From the NCBI RefSeq assembly GCF_004011865.1, contig NZ_RKLP01000004.1, positions 186,001-250,000 of the forward strand: DNA of 64,000 bases, written 5' to 3'. Of the stretch, positions 23,181 through 33,138 are shown piece by piece. Under the pieces are notes generated by a model, which saw nothing but the letters and a program-made list of their open reading frames with translations, was not told the origin of the DNA and ran no database searches. This stretch comes from Prescottella agglutinans. GTDB lineage: Bacteria; Actinomycetota; Actinomycetes; Mycobacteriales; Mycobacteriaceae. Position 1 is the first letter of the stretch, and each line of letters opens with the position of its first letter. The position numbers were made by a program, and so were the translations under genes.

Positions 23181-23193
23181 TAAGCTCGTAAGC
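23181..23193 (+). promoter_or_regulatory. Probable leaderless -10 element of mntR
   Basis: TAAGCT (23181-23186) lies exactly 7 nt before the GTG at 23194, the spacing expected when transcription starts at the initiation codon. No ribosome binding site is present between them, which supports leaderless translation. Confidence 0.45.
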
Positions 23194-23910
23194 GTGGCCA
23201 CTCAGAAGTCAGACGTGAACCCCCCGAGCGAGGTGCCCCGCCCGGAGACCCTGTCCTCGGTGGCGCAGGACTACCTCAAGGTCATCTGGACGGTCCAGGA
23301 GTGGTCCCGCGAACGCGTCTCCACCAAGCTGCTCTCCGAGCGGATCGGCGTCTCGGCGTCCACGGTCTCCGAGGCCATCCGCAAGCTGTCCGACCAGGGT
23401 CTCGTCGACCACGCCCGGTACGGGTCGATCGCCCTCACCGACGCCGGTCGGTCGGCCGCGGTGTCCATGGTGCGCCGCCACCGACTGATCGAGACGTTCC
23501 TGGTGAACGAACTCGGCTACGGGTGGGACGAGGTGCACGACGAGGCCGAGGTGCTCGAGCACGCCGTCTCGGACCGCATGATCGATCGCATGGACGCCAA
23601 GCTGGGGTTCCCCGAACGCGACCCGCACGGCGACCCGATCCCCGCGGCGGACGGTTCGGTGCCGACGCCGCCGGCCCGGCAGCTCAGCGACTTCCAGGAC
23701 GGCGATGCCGGCCGTGTCGCCCGCATCTCGGACGCCGACCCGGCGATGCTGCGCTACTTCGACTCGGTCGGCATCGCGCTGGACACCGAGATCACCGTCG
23801 TCGAGCGCCGCGACTTCGCGGGCACCGTGTCGATCCGACTCGGCGCCGACCCGGACACCGGAACCGTCGACCTCGGCAACCCTGCAGCACAAGCCATCTG
23901 GCTGGTCTAG
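23194..23910 (+). CDS. mntR: DtxR/MntR-family metal-dependent repressor
   Basis: A 238-residue metalloregulator. The winged helix-turn-helix (KLLSERIGVSASTVSEAIRKLSDQGL) is at about residues 42-67. The dimerisation and metal-binding part has RRHRLIETFLVNELGYGWDEVHDEAEVLEHAVSD in successive stretches, with the His/Glu ligands of the family. A C-terminal SH3-like FeoA domain follows (RISDADPAMLRYFDSVGIA to the end). The position next to ribF matches mycobacterial sirR/mntR (Rv2788). It probably senses Mn(II). The GTG at 23194 is preferred over a TTG 18 bp upstream. Confidence 0.9.
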   Translation: MATQKSDVNPPSEVPRPETLSSVAQDYLKVIWTVQEWSRERVSTKLLSERIGVSASTVSEAIRKLSDQGLVDHARYGSIALTDAGRSAAVSMVRRHRLIETFLVNELGYGWDEVHDEAEVLEHAVSDRMIDRMDAKLGFPERDPHGDPIPAADGSVPTPPARQLSDFQDGDAGRVARISDADPAMLRYFDSVGIALDTEITVVERRDFAGTVSIRLGADPDTGTVDLGNPAAQAIWLV

Positions 23911-23966
23911 GCTCGGCTCACGCGTCCCGCGTCCGAGGCGGGTAGCCGATCGAGACGAGGTCCGCG

Positions 23967-24377
23967 ATGAGCACAGCCGTCCGCCGAACCGCCCGCGCCG
24001 CCGCGTCGCTGTGCGCGGCAGCGACCGTCGCGCTGACCGGTGCGGGCATCGCGTCAGCGGACGAGTGGCCCACACCCCCGCCGTACCCCAGCCCGCTGGC
24101 GCCCTTCGACTACAACGGATTCCTCACCCCCACCGACCTGGACTACTGGAACCCATTCGTCAGCGAGAATCGGTTGACGTCACCGTTCGGGATCAGCACC
24201 CGCATCGTGTGCACCGGCTTCCACGGGGTCCTGCTCGAGTGCTGGCAGGCCGACCGCGAGGGCAACCCGCACAAGCTCACCAAGCTGGCGCAGGACTACC
24301 CCGGGTCGCTGGGCGCCGGACTGCCCGGTGGCGGCCCCGGCCACTTCGTCTATCCGGGCTTCGTCCCGGGTAGCTGA
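23967..24377 (+). CDS. Small secreted protein of unknown function
   Basis: A 136-residue protein with a clear Sec signal peptide: basic MSTAVRRTAR, hydrophobic AAASLCAAATVALTGAGI and cleavage likely after ASA. The mature part (DEWPTPPPYPSPLAPFDYNG...) is Pro- and aromatic-rich with two Cys (about residues 82 and 92) that may pair. I do not recognise the family. It lies downstream of mntR by 56 bp and may be cotranscribed. It ends 7 bp from the convergent truB stop. Confidence 0.72.
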   Translation: MSTAVRRTARAAASLCAAATVALTGAGIASADEWPTPPPYPSPLAPFDYNGFLTPTDLDYWNPFVSENRLTSPFGISTRIVCTGFHGVLLECWQADREGNPHKLTKLAQDYPGSLGAGLPGGGPGHFVYPGFVPGS

Positions 24378-24384
24378 CGCCCGC

Positions 24385-25311
24385 CTACCGCAGCGTGGCG
24401 GGGCGGACGACCATCACCGAACTCGCCCGCTTGCCCCGTTCCTGGATGAGCGCGATGGTGTGGCCGTCCGGGTCGATCGCGGCGTAGATCTCCTTGCGGC
24501 CGATCGGCTCGAGCCACCGCCCCTGGCTGATCGACTCGGCCTCCGCGGCGCTGATCTGCCGGTGCGGGAACGCGGTCTGCGCGGCCTGATCGATGTCGAG
24601 GCTGACGGCGGGATCGTCGGCCAGCTGGTCGAGGGTGCGCGCGTGCTCGAGCGTGAACGGCCCGACGGCGGTGCGGCGCAGCGCGGTCAGGTGACCGCCC
24701 ACGCCGAGCACCGCACCCAGGTCACGGGCGAGCGCGCGGATGTAGGTGCCCGAGGAACAGTCCACTTCGACGTCGAGATCGACGAAACCGCCGGAGTCCG
24801 CGGGCACGTCCCGCCGGGCCAGGACGTCGAACCGGGAGACGGTGACCGGCCGGGCGGCCAGCTTCACTTCCTCACCGTCCCGGACCATCGCATGCGCCCG
24901 CTTTCCCTCGACCTTGATCGCGCTCACCGTGGCCGGGACCTGCTGGATGTCACCGGTGAGCCGGGCGATCTCGGTCGCGATCTGCTCGTCGGTGATCCCG
25001 GACGCGTCCGCCACCCCGAGCGTCTCCCCCTCGGCGTCGTCCGTCGTCGTGGCCTGCCCCAACCGGATCGTGGCGCTGTACGACTTCGTGGTCAGCGCCA
25101 GCAGACCGAGCAGCTTGGTCGCCCGCTCCACACCGAGGATCAACACACCGGTCGCCATCGGGTCGAGCGTGCCGGCATGCCCCACCTTGCGGGTGTTCAG
25201 CAACTTCCGGCACCGGGAGACGACGTCGTGGCTGGTCATCCCAGCATCCTTGTCGACGATCAGCAGACCGGCGCCGACGAGGCCGGAGGACGGTTTCTCA
25301 GACTTGGGCAC
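24385..25311 (-). CDS. truB: tRNA pseudouridine(55) synthase
   Basis: A 308-residue enzyme forming pseudouridine 55 in the T loop of tRNAs. The catalytic Asp50 is in KVGHAGTLDPMATGVLILG. VDCSSGTYIRALARDLG in the central domain and the C-terminal PUA-like part complete the family layout. It is the last gene of a long minus-strand series that begins with rimP and nusA, the classical translation/RNA operon. Confidence 0.96.
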   Translation of the reverse strand: MPKSEKPSSGLVGAGLLIVDKDAGMTSHDVVSRCRKLLNTRKVGHAGTLDPMATGVLILGVERATKLLGLLALTTKSYSATIRLGQATTTDDAEGETLGVADASGITDEQIATEIARLTGDIQQVPATVSAIKVEGKRAHAMVRDGEEVKLAARPVTVSRFDVLARRDVPADSGGFVDLDVEVDCSSGTYIRALARDLGAVLGVGGHLTALRRTAVGPFTLEHARTLDQLADDPAVSLDIDQAAQTAFPHRQISAAEAESISQGRWLEPIGRKEIYAAIDPDGHTIALIQERGKRASSVMVVRPATLR

Positions 25312-25336
25312 GTGGTCCGATTCTGCCAGCCGCCGC

Positions 25337-26008
25337 TCAGCTCACCGAAATCGCTGTGACGATCAGGCCGTCCGACACGATCCAGCGGCCGTCGAAACTC
25401 GCCAGCGGCGCACCGCCGTCGGTGGTGTCCCCGGGCACCAGCAGCCGCGAGTGGAAGGCACCGGTCATACCGTCAGCGGTCTCGATGCCGTCGGCGAACG
25501 TGATGTGCGCGTCCTCGAACCCGAGCCAGCGACCGGTGAGCGGGAACCACGCCTTGTACGTCGTCTCCTTGGCGCAGAACAGCAGACGGTCCCAGTGCAC
25601 CGGTGACGGACCGACGGTGGCGAGCCACTCCCGCTCCGCGGGCAGACTGACGGCGTCGAGGACCCCGTTGGGCAGCGGGCCGTTCGGTTCGGCGTCGATG
25701 CCGACCGAGCGCACCTGCATCGAGTAGCCGAGCACCGCGGCGCGGTAGCCGTCGCAGTGCGTGAGACTGCCCACGACCCCACGGGGCCAGATGGGAGATC
25801 CCTTGTCGCCCCGCAGGATCGGCCCCGGCTCCACCCCGAGGTCGGCCATCGCCATCCGGGCACAGTGCCGGGCACCGATGAACTCGCGGCGGCGCTTCTC
25901 GACCGCGCGGGCGATCAGCGACTCCTCCTGCGGATGCGGCTGCAGCCCCGGCGGGTCCTCGAACAACTCGGCCGAAGCCACGCCGGTGGGCAGAATGCTC
26001 TCGATCAA
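25337..26008 (-). CDS. pptT: 4'-phosphopantetheinyl transferase PptT
   Basis: A 223-residue Sfp-type transferase that activates acyl and peptidyl carrier proteins for mycolate, siderophore and polyketide synthesis. Key motifs are KGDKGSPIWPRGVVGSLTHC, the Mg-binding VGIDAEPNG, and FCAKETTYKAWFPLTGRWLGF, all close to mycobacterial PptT. The TTG at 26008 is chosen because AGGGGAG lies 5 nt upstream and the protein length then matches. It follows the pptH-like gene by 13 bp. Confidence 0.95.
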   Translation of the reverse strand: MIESILPTGVASAELFEDPPGLQPHPQEESLIARAVEKRRREFIGARHCARMAMADLGVEPGPILRGDKGSPIWPRGVVGSLTHCDGYRAAVLGYSMQVRSVGIDAEPNGPLPNGVLDAVSLPAEREWLATVGPSPVHWDRLLFCAKETTYKAWFPLTGRWLGFEDAHITFADGIETADGMTGAFHSRLLVPGDTTDGGAPLASFDGRWIVSDGLIVTAISVS

Positions 26009-26021
26009 TCCGACTCCCCTG

Positions 26022-26945
26022 TCAGCGCTGCGCGCGCATGCGTTCGTATTCGGCTTCCTGCTCGGCGGTGATCCGGAAGTGGCCGCCGAACTTGTTGAGC
26101 GTGCCGGGCGCGTACCGGGGCACCGGCAGGATCTGGCGGAGCAGGTTGTCGGGAAGCCCGCGGCGCTGCCACTCCCGCGGGTAGCCGATCGAGACCTCCT
26201 CGAACCGCACACCGTCGTAGTAGGTGGTGCGCGGGATGTGCAGATGCCCGTAGACGCAGCACACGGCGTTGTAGCGGGTGTGCCAGTCCGCGGTCTCCAC
26301 GGTGCCGCACCACAGCGCGAACTCCGGGTAGTAGAGGACCTCGGTGGGCTGACGCACCAGCGGGAAGTGGTTGACCAGGACCGTCGGGATCGACGGGTCG
26401 AGCGCGTCGAGTCGCTTCCGGGTCTCCTCGAGGCGCGCACGGCACCAGGCGTCCCGAGTGGCGTACGGCTCGGACGAGAGCAGGAACTCGTCGGTGGCGA
26501 CGACGTTCTTGTCGCGCGCGATCCGCAACCCGTCGGCCTTGTCGGTCGCCCCGGACGGCAGGAACGTGTAGTCGTACAGCAGGAACATCGGGACGATCGT
26601 CGCGGGACCGCCCTCGCCCTCCCACACCGGGTACGGGTCCTCGGGGGTGATCACACCGATCTCGCGGCACATGTCGACCAGGTAGTCGTAGCGCGCCTTG
26701 CCGTGCATCTGCACCGGGTCCTTCGCGGTGGTCCACAGCTCGTGGTTGCCCGGCACCCAGATCACCTTCGCGAAGCGACTCTTCAGCAGCGTCAGCGCCC
26801 AGCGGATGTCGTCGGCCTTCTCCGACACGTCGCCCGCGACGATCAGCCAGTCGTCGGGCGAGTCCGGGAAGATCTCCTCGGTGATCGGCCTATTCCCCCG
26901 GTGCCCGACGTGTGTGTCGCTCACCGCCATCAACTTGCCTGCCAC
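26022..26945 (-). CDS. pptH: Metallophosphoesterase, PptH-like phosphopantetheinyl hydrolase
   Basis: A 307-residue calcineurin-type phosphoesterase. The metal motifs are AVSDTHVGH, DWLIVAGDVSEKADD, WVPGNHELW, VLVNHFPLV and YGHLHIP. In M. tuberculosis the neighbour of pptT (Rv2795c, PptH) removes phosphopantetheine from carrier proteins, reversing PptT. The same adjacency here supports that assignment. The GTG at 26945 is preferred; it lies 4 bp after the MATE gene stop. Confidence 0.87.
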   Translation of the reverse strand: MAGKLMAVSDTHVGHRGNRPITEEIFPDSPDDWLIVAGDVSEKADDIRWALTLLKSRFAKVIWVPGNHELWTTAKDPVQMHGKARYDYLVDMCREIGVITPEDPYPVWEGEGGPATIVPMFLLYDYTFLPSGATDKADGLRIARDKNVVATDEFLLSSEPYATRDAWCRARLEETRKRLDALDPSIPTVLVNHFPLVRQPTEVLYYPEFALWCGTVETADWHTRYNAVCCVYGHLHIPRTTYYDGVRFEEVSIGYPREWQRRGLPDNLLRQILPVPRYAPGTLNKFGGHFRITAEQEAEYERMRAQR

Positions 26946-26949
26946 ACCC

Positions 26950-28320
26950 CTACCCTTTCGTCTCCCGCGTCTGGAGATCGGCGCCGGCGATCGCCCACCG
27001 GCCCGACGCCGTGCGCCACAGCACGGCAAACATCCGCAGAACCATGAACACGGTAAGCCCCGTCCAGATTCCGGCCAGTCCCCAGTCCCACACGAGTGAC
27101 GACCAGATCAGTGGGAGGAAGCCGATCAGCGCGCACGCCAGTGTCGCGGTCCGCAGGAACGCCGCGTCGCCGGCCCCGAGCAGCACCCCGTCGAGTGCGA
27201 ACACCACCCCGGCGACCGGGATGATCCCGACGAAGAACCACCACGCGACCGACGCCTGGTCGAGGACCCCGGCGTCGTCGGTGAACAGCGTCGGCACCAC
27301 CGCGCTACCCGCCGCGAACGCGAGCGCCAGTACCGCCGCGAACACCGCCGACCACCGTGTCAGTCGCCACGCCAGCCGGTCGGCCCCGCGGATCTCGCCC
27401 CGACCCAGGGCGGCACCGACGAGCGTCTGTGCGGCGATCGCGAGCGAATCGAGGGTCAGCGCGACGAAGTTCCAGAGCTGAAGCACCACCTGGTGCGCGG
27501 CGACCGCCGCCGCACCGAAGCGCGAGGCCACCGCGGCGGCGGACAGGAAACAGGCCTGGAACGCGAGGCTGCGCAGGATCAGGTCCCGCCCGAGCACGAG
27601 TTGCGCGCGCATGACCGCGGGTCGCGGGCGCCGTGGGACTCCCGACCGCAGGAGGACCGCGACGAACAGCACCGCCGACAGCGCCTGGCCCGCGACGTTC
27701 GCGACGGCCGATCCCGCGAGTTCCCAGCGGGGCGCACCGCCGACACCGTGCACCAGCAGCACGCACAGCACCGCCGACAGCACCTGACCGGCGAGGACGA
27801 ATTGCAGCGGGCGGAGGGTGTTCTGCACGCCCCGCATCCAGCCGTTGCCGGCCATCGCCACCAGGATCAGCGGCGCGCCGAACACCGCGATCCGCAGCCA
27901 CCGCTCGGCCTCGACGGCGATGTCACCGGATCCTGCGATCAGGCGCGTGATCGGTCCCGCGAACAGCTGAACGATCGCGACCAGGGCGGTGCCGATGCCG
28001 AGCGCCAGCCACGTCGCCTGCACACCCTCCCCGACCGCGTCGCGTTCCCGACCCGCGCCGTACAACCGCGACGCACGCGCGGTGGTGCCGTAGGACAGGA
28101 ACGTGAGCTGCGTGCTCACCTGGGCGAGGATCAGTCCGCCGACCGCGAGCCCGGCGAGCGCGAGCGCACCGAGATGGCCGACGACGGCGATGTCGAGCAG
28201 CAGGTAGAGGGGTTCGGCGGCGAGGACGCCCAGCGCCGGCAGCGCCAGCCCGAGGATCCGGCGCGGTCCCGCGTCGGTCTCGGCTGCGCGGGACTCGTGG
28301 TCGGCGGCGGTGCCCGTCAA
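26950..28320 (-). CDS. dinF: MATE-family efflux transporter (DinF-like)
   Basis: A membrane protein of about 456 residues with some 12 transmembrane helices, belonging to the MATE/DinF group of Na+ or H+ driven multidrug exporters. It starts with RRILGLALPALGVLAAEPLYLLLD, typical of DinF, and has repeated Gly/Ala-rich helices in two bundles. The TTG at 28320, one base after the nrnA stop, is the likeliest start; an upstream in-frame start at 28362 would overlap nrnA. Mycobacteria also have dinF next to nrnA. Confidence 0.88.
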   Translation of the reverse strand: MTGTAADHESRAAETDAGPRRILGLALPALGVLAAEPLYLLLDIAVVGHLGALALAGLAVGGLILAQVSTQLTFLSYGTTARASRLYGAGRERDAVGEGVQATWLALGIGTALVAIVQLFAGPITRLIAGSGDIAVEAERWLRIAVFGAPLILVAMAGNGWMRGVQNTLRPLQFVLAGQVLSAVLCVLLVHGVGGAPRWELAGSAVANVAGQALSAVLFVAVLLRSGVPRRPRPAVMRAQLVLGRDLILRSLAFQACFLSAAAVASRFGAAAVAAHQVVLQLWNFVALTLDSLAIAAQTLVGAALGRGEIRGADRLAWRLTRWSAVFAAVLALAFAAGSAVVPTLFTDDAGVLDQASVAWWFFVGIIPVAGVVFALDGVLLGAGDAAFLRTATLACALIGFLPLIWSSLVWDWGLAGIWTGLTVFMVLRMFAVLWRTASGRWAIAGADLQTRETKG

Positions 28321-28321
28321 G

Positions 28322-29323
28322 TCAGCCGAGGACCTCGCGCAGCGCGGCGACGACGGCGTCACTCGAGCCGTGTGCCGTGTAACCCGCAGCGAAGCGGTGA
28401 CCGCCGCCGCCGAGGCGCTCGGCGACCTCGGAGACGTCCACCGAGTCCTTCGACCGCAACGACACCGACCACGAGTTCGGCGCCGACTCCTTGAACACCG
28501 CGGCCACCTCCGCCTCGGCGGTGGTGCGGACGATGTCGATGACGCTCTCGATCTCCTCGGAGCCGAGCCCGGCCGAGTCCGAGCACCGGATCACCGCGTG
28601 GACCAGACCGTGACCGTCCACCGCGTCCGGGACCAGGACGGCGGAACTGAGCACCGACCCCAGCATCGGCAGCCAGCCGAACGGATGGGTGTCGAGCAGA
28701 CGCCGGGTGATCGCGCCCCCGTCGATCCCGGTGCCCAGCAGTCGCTCGGCGAGCGTGTGGGTGCCCGCCTGACCCCAGCGGAACGAACCGGTGTCGGTGA
28801 CCAGTCCCGCGTACAGGCAGTGCGCCAGGTCCGCGTCGATCGTCACGCCCCACAGATCGAACAGCTTGGTGAGCACGGCCGTGGTCGACTCGGCCGAGTC
28901 GTCGATCAGGTTGAGCATTCCGTACCGGGTGTTCGACCGGTGGTGGTCGATCACCAGCGACCGCCGCGCCCCGTCGAGACGCGACGCGAGCGAGCCGAGT
29001 CGCCCGACGCTGCCGCAGTCGACGGTGACGAGCAGGTCCACCTCGTCGACGACGTCGTCGACCGGGGCCAGCAGGTCCCTACCCGGCAGTCCGTCCATCG
29101 ACACCGGCAGCTCGCTCGGGGACGCGAACGCGACCTGCACCGGAACACCCTTGCGCTCCAAGGCAATTCCGAGCGCCAGACCGCTTCCGACAGTGTCGGC
29201 GTCGGGCTGGACGTGGCACAGGATCGTGACCGATGTCGCCGCCTCCAGCGCCTCGACCGCGTCCTGCAACTGCAGGTCGTGCGTCGCGAGCGCCGGAGGC
29301 GCGGTGTCCGGACAGTGAGTCAT
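28322..29323 (-). CDS. nrnA: DHH-family phosphoesterase (nanoRNase/pAp phosphatase or c-di-AMP-linked PDE)
   Basis: A 333-residue DHH/DHHA1 protein. Metal motifs are CHVQPDADTVGSG, LVTVDCGSVGRLG and VIDHHRSN (the DHH box). The C-terminal DHHA1 domain ends with RLGGGGHRFAAGYTA. The mycobacterial equivalent (Rv2837c, CnpB/NrnA) degrades nanoRNA and pApA or c-di-AMP. The ATG at 29323 is 13 bp after the rbfA stop. Confidence 0.93.
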   Translation of the reverse strand: MTHCPDTAPPALATHDLQLQDAVEALEAATSVTILCHVQPDADTVGSGLALGIALERKGVPVQVAFASPSELPVSMDGLPGRDLLAPVDDVVDEVDLLVTVDCGSVGRLGSLASRLDGARRSLVIDHHRSNTRYGMLNLIDDSAESTTAVLTKLFDLWGVTIDADLAHCLYAGLVTDTGSFRWGQAGTHTLAERLLGTGIDGGAITRRLLDTHPFGWLPMLGSVLSSAVLVPDAVDGHGLVHAVIRCSDSAGLGSEEIESVIDIVRTTAEAEVAAVFKESAPNSWSVSLRSKDSVDVSEVAERLGGGGHRFAAGYTAHGSSDAVVAALREVLG

Positions 29324-29336
29324 GGGGCGCCTCGGG

Positions 29337-29798
29337 TCAGTCTTCGTCGGACGAGGAATCGTCCGCCGGGCGCGGCTCCTTGTAGGGGTCCGCGTCGCCC
29401 GCCGGCGTCGCGTTCTCCCGAGCCCGGGCCACCGCGTCGTCCGCGGCACGGGCGCGGGCGAGCAACTCCTCCATGTGCCGCGCGGTGTCGGGCACCGTGT
29501 CGGCGACGAAGGTCAGCGTCGGGGTGAAGCGCACCCCGGTTCCCGCCCCCACCTTCGAACGCAGGACGCCCTTGGCCTTCTCCAGGCCTGCCGCGGCGCC
29601 GGCCAGGTCGGGTGCGGATTCGAGGTCCGAGCCCATCACCGTGTAGTACACGGTGGCGTCGTGCAGGTCGGCCGTGACCTTGGCGTCGGTGATGGTCACG
29701 TAGGCCAGACGCGGGTCCTTGATCTCGTGGTCGATCGCCGTCGCGACGATCGTGCTGATTCGCTTCGCGAGCCTGCGTGCGCGTGCAGGATCTGCCAT
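29337..29798 (-). CDS. rbfA: Ribosome-binding factor A
   Basis: A 153-residue KH-type factor for late 30S maturation. It opens [19 protein letters not shown] and has the conserved strands [19 protein letters not shown] and [15 protein letters not shown]. An acidic, disordered tail ([10 protein letters not shown]) follows. It sits between ylxP and nrnA in the nusA-infB operon, as in most bacteria. Confidence 0.95.
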   Translation of the reverse strand: MADPARARRLAKRISTIVATAIDHEIKDPRLAYVTITDAKVTADLHDATVYYTVMGSDLESAPDLAGAAAGLEKAKGVLRSKVGAGTGVRFTPTLTFVADTVPDTARHMEELLARARAADDAVARARENATPAGDADPYKEPRPADDSSSDED

Positions 29799-29861
29799 GG
29801 CAACCAGTCTCCTCTCCCGGATTTCTCCAGCTGTCTCCGCCGTCAGCCCGACTAGACGGTG

Positions 29862-30152
29862 CTAGTCATTGGGGCCGAAAATTCTTCGTCGAACTGCAAG
29901 TAGCTGCAGTTCCGGTCGCCCAGCGACGTGTCGCTCGCACTGATCGAGCACCTCGTGGACATGATCGACCCCCGAACTCGCCACCGCGACCCCGAGCAGG
30001 GTCCGCCGGTAGCGGTCGTGTTCGCCGGTCTCGGCAGCGGACACACCGTAACGGCGCAGCTCGGTCACGATCGGCCGCACCAGCGACCGCTTCTCCTTCA
30101 GTGACCGCACGTCGCCGAACAGGATGTCCATCTCGAGCGCGCCGAGATACAC
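29862..30152 (-). CDS. ylxP: DUF503 / YlxP-like protein
   Basis: A 96-residue protein of the YlxP family that accompanies infB and rbfA in Gram-positive bacteria and may assist ribosome biogenesis. The family start MYLGALEMDILFGDVRSLKEKRS is intact (seen in two stretches), followed by VRPIVTELRRYGVSAAETG. It lies after the infB terminator-like hairpin, so it may be transcribed with partial read-through. Confidence 0.9.
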   Translation of the reverse strand: MYLGALEMDILFGDVRSLKEKRSLVRPIVTELRRYGVSAAETGEHDRYRRTLLGVAVASSGVDHVHEVLDQCERHVAGRPELQLLAVRRRIFGPND

Positions 30153-30196
30153 CAGTCCTCCCTCCGGTGAAGCGTGTCGATTTCCGGCACAGCCGG

Positions 30197-30238
30197 AGCG
30201 TCCCTCCCCGGCGGCCGAAGCCGCCGGGAAGGGACGCT
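30197..30238 (-). terminator. Strong hairpin after infB
   Basis: Arms 30197-30215 and 30220-30238 pair over 19 bp around a CGAA-type tetraloop position. The single mismatch on the plus strand is a G-U pair in minus-strand RNA, so it fits the infB transcript. It begins 9 bp after the infB stop; no U-tract follows. Confidence 0.62.
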
Positions 30239-30246
30239 GGGTGCGA

Positions 30247-33138
30247 CTAGTCGCGCGGCTTCTCGCGAAGCTCGTACGCCTCGATCACGTCACCGACCTT
30301 GATGTCGGAGTACGTGACGGTCAGACCGCACTCGTAGCCCTCGCGGACCTCCGTGACGTCGTCCTTCTCCCGCTTGAGCGAGGAGATGGTGACGGTCTCG
30401 GCAACCACCTTGTTGTCGCGCAGCAGGCGTGCCTTCGCGTTGCGACGCACGATGCCCGAGGTGACGAGGCAGCCGGCGATGTTTCCGACCTTCGAGGAGC
30501 GGAACATGGCACGGATCTCCGCCTTGCCGAGCTCCACCTCTTCGTAGACCGGCTTGAGCATGCCCTTGAGGGCCTTCTCCACCTCGTCCAGCGCCTGGTA
30601 GATCACCGAGTAGTACCGGATGTCGACGCCCTCGCGGTTCGCCAGCTCCGTCGCCTTGCCCTCGGCACGGACGTTGAAGCCGATGATGATCGCGTTGGAC
30701 GCGGACGCCAGGTTGACGTTGGTCTCGGTGATGCCACCGACACCGCGGTCGATCACTCGCAGCTGCACCTCGTCGTCGATCTCGATCCCCATGAGGGCCT
30801 CTTCCAGCGCCTCGACGGTGCCGGAGTTGTCGCCCTTGAGGATGAGGTTGAGCTCGTTGTGCTCCTTGAGCGCGGCATCCAGATCTTCCAGGCTGATGCG
30901 CTTGCGGCTGCGTGCAGCGAGCGCGTTGCGCTTGCGTGCGTTGCGGCGATCGGCGATCTGCCGGGCGATCCGGTCCTCGTCGACCACGAGCAGGTTGTCG
31001 CCTGCACCGGGGACCGACGTGAAGCCGACGACCTGGACGGGCCGCGAAGGCAGAGCCTCCTCGACGTCGTCGCCGTGCTCGTCGACCATGCGACGGACGC
31101 GACCGTAGGCGTCGCCCGCGACGATCGAGTCGCCGACCCGCAGCGTGCCGCGCTGGATGAGCACGGTCGCCACCGGTCCACGACCACGGTCGAGGTGAGC
31201 CTCGATCGCGACACCCTGGGCCTCCATGTCGGGGTTGGCCCGCAGGTCCAGAGACGCGTCGGCGGTCAGCAGCACCGCTTCCAGAAGGGCATCGATGTTG
31301 GTGCCCTGCTTGGCGGAGATGTCGACGAACATGGTCTCGCCGCCGTACTCCTCGGCGACGAGGCCGTACTCGGTGAGCTGGCCACGAATCTTCGCCGGAT
31401 CCGCGCCTTCCTTGTCGATCTTGTTGACCGCGACCACGATCGGCACGTCGGCCGCCTGTGCGTGGTTGATGGCCTCGACCGTCTGCGGCATGACGCCGTC
31501 GTCCGCCGCGACCACGAGGATCGCGATGTCGGTCGCCTTGGCACCGCGGGCACGCATGGCGGTGAACGCCTCGTGACCCGGGGTGTCGATGAAGGTGACC
31601 AGACGCTCGTTGCCGTCCAGCTCGGTCAGCACCTGGTAGGCACCGATGTGCTGCGTGATGCCGCCGGCCTCGCCCTCGCGGACGTTGGCCTTGCGGATCG
31701 TGTCGAGCAGGCGGGTCTTGCCGTGGTCGACGTGACCCATGACGGTGACCACCGGCGGACGCGACTCGAGGTCCTCCTCGTCGCCGGCGTCCTCGCCGTA
31801 GGTGAGGTCGAACGACTCGAGCAGCTCGCGGTCCTCGTCCTCGGGGCTGACGACCTGGACGTTGTAGTTCATCTCGCTGCCGAGCAGCTCCAGGGTCTCG
31901 TCGTTCACCGACTGAGTGGCCGTGACCATCTCGCCGAGGTTGAACAACGCCTGGACCAGCGCCGACGGGTTCGCATCGATCTTCTCCGCGAAGTCCGAGA
32001 GGGACGCGCCACGAGCGAGACGGATGGTCTCACCGTTGCCGCGGGGCAACCGCACGCCACCGACGGCGGGCGCCTGCATCGAATCGTATTCCTGACGCTT
32101 CTGCCGCTTCGACTTGCGACCACGACGCGGAGCGCCACCGGGGCGACCGAACGCACCCGCGGCACCGCCGCGACCACCCGGACGTCCGCCGCCGCCACCG
32201 GGGCGACCACGGAATCCACCGGGAGCGCCGGCACCTGCACCGGCACCGGGAGCACCGGCACCCGGAGCGCCGCCACCGCGGTAACCGCCGCCGCCACCAC
32301 CGGGACGACCGCCGCCGCCACCGGGGCGACCCGGGCGACCCGCACCGGGAGCCGGACGGGCTGCACGCTGCGGCATCGCACCCGGGTTCGGGCGCGGAGG
32401 CATCGATCCGGGGCTGGGGCGGGGACCACCCTGGCCGGGAGCCGGACGCGGACCACCGGGGCCTGCAGCCGGACGCGGAGCGCCGGGAGCACCCGGACGG
32501 GGCGCGCCACCCTGCGGGCCCGGACGCGGAGCACCCGGACGGGGTGCACCCGGAGCCGGACGCGGCGCCGGACGGTCGGCCGGAGCCGACGAGTACGGGT
32601 TGTTACCGACACGCGGCGGCTTGGGGCCGGGGCGGGGACCACCGGGCTTGGGGCCCGGAGCAGCCGGGGCTGCTGCTGCCGCCGGGGCCGCGGGAGCGGC
32701 CGGAGCAGCAGGCGCCTGCGGAGCAGGCTTCGGACCCGGCGTGGGCGCCGGACCCGGACGGGGGCCGGGGGCCTGAGCAGCCGGTGCGCTGGGCGCAGCC
32801 GGTGCCGCGGGAGCCGGGGTGGCTGCCGCCGGGGCTGCGGGAGCAGCCGGAGCGGGCTTGGGGCCGGGACGCGGGGCGCCGGGCTTCGGGGCGGATGCAC
32901 CGGGCACGCCGGGCTTCGCCGCCGGGCGCGGAGCGCTCTCCGCACCTTCCGGCTTACCGCCTTCGGACTTGGTCTTCGCCGACGGGAACGACTCCCGCAG
33001 GCGACGCGCGACGGGCGCCTCGACCGTCGAGGACGCCGACTTCACGAACTCGCCCTGCTCCTTGAGCCGTGCGAGTAGTTCCTTGCTTGTGACACCGAGT
33101 TCTTTCGCCAACTCGTGTACGCGGGCTTTGCCTGCCAC
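30247..33138 (-). CDS. infB: Translation initiation factor IF-2
   Basis: A 963-residue GTPase that places initiator tRNA on the 30S subunit. A short N-terminal IF2N fold ([20 protein letters not shown]) is followed by a very long low-complexity Pro/Ala/Gly/Arg region, about residues 70-345. The G domain then carries [20 protein letters not shown] (near residue 465), [16 protein letters not shown] and SAKQGTN. The C-terminal domains end with [16 protein letters not shown]. It lies in the rimP-nusA-ylxR-infB operon. Confidence 0.97.
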   Translation of the reverse strand: MAGKARVHELAKELGVTSKELLARLKEQGEFVKSASSTVEAPVARRLRESFPSAKTKSEGGKPEGAESAPRPAAKPGVPGASAPKPGAPRPGPKPAPAAPAAPAAATPAPAAPAAPSAPAAQAPGPRPGPAPTPGPKPAPQAPAAPAAPAAPAAAAAPAAPGPKPGGPRPGPKPPRVGNNPYSSAPADRPAPRPAPGAPRPGAPRPGPQGGAPRPGAPGAPRPAAGPGGPRPAPGQGGPRPSPGSMPPRPNPGAMPQRAARPAPGAGRPGRPGGGGGRPGGGGGGYRGGGAPGAGAPGAGAGAGAPGGFRGRPGGGGGRPGGRGGAAGAFGRPGGAPRRGRKSKRQKRQEYDSMQAPAVGGVRLPRGNGETIRLARGASLSDFAEKIDANPSALVQALFNLGEMVTATQSVNDETLELLGSEMNYNVQVVSPEDEDRELLESFDLTYGEDAGDEEDLESRPPVVTVMGHVDHGKTRLLDTIRKANVREGEAGGITQHIGAYQVLTELDGNERLVTFIDTPGHEAFTAMRARGAKATDIAILVVAADDGVMPQTVEAINHAQAADVPIVVAVNKIDKEGADPAKIRGQLTEYGLVAEEYGGETMFVDISAKQGTNIDALLEAVLLTADASLDLRANPDMEAQGVAIEAHLDRGRGPVATVLIQRGTLRVGDSIVAGDAYGRVRRMVDEHGDDVEEALPSRPVQVVGFTSVPGAGDNLLVVDEDRIARQIADRRNARKRNALAARSRKRISLEDLDAALKEHNELNLILKGDNSGTVEALEEALMGIEIDDEVQLRVIDRGVGGITETNVNLASASNAIIIGFNVRAEGKATELANREGVDIRYYSVIYQALDEVEKALKGMLKPVYEEVELGKAEIRAMFRSSKVGNIAGCLVTSGIVRRNAKARLLRDNKVVAETVTISSLKREKDDVTEVREGYECGLTVTYSDIKVGDVIEAYELREKPRD

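Noticed and set aside
30124-33078. 984-codon open frame opposite infB
   Set aside because: It ends in Thr/Arg/Gly repeats that mirror the IF-2 low-complexity region; it is a codon-bias shadow.
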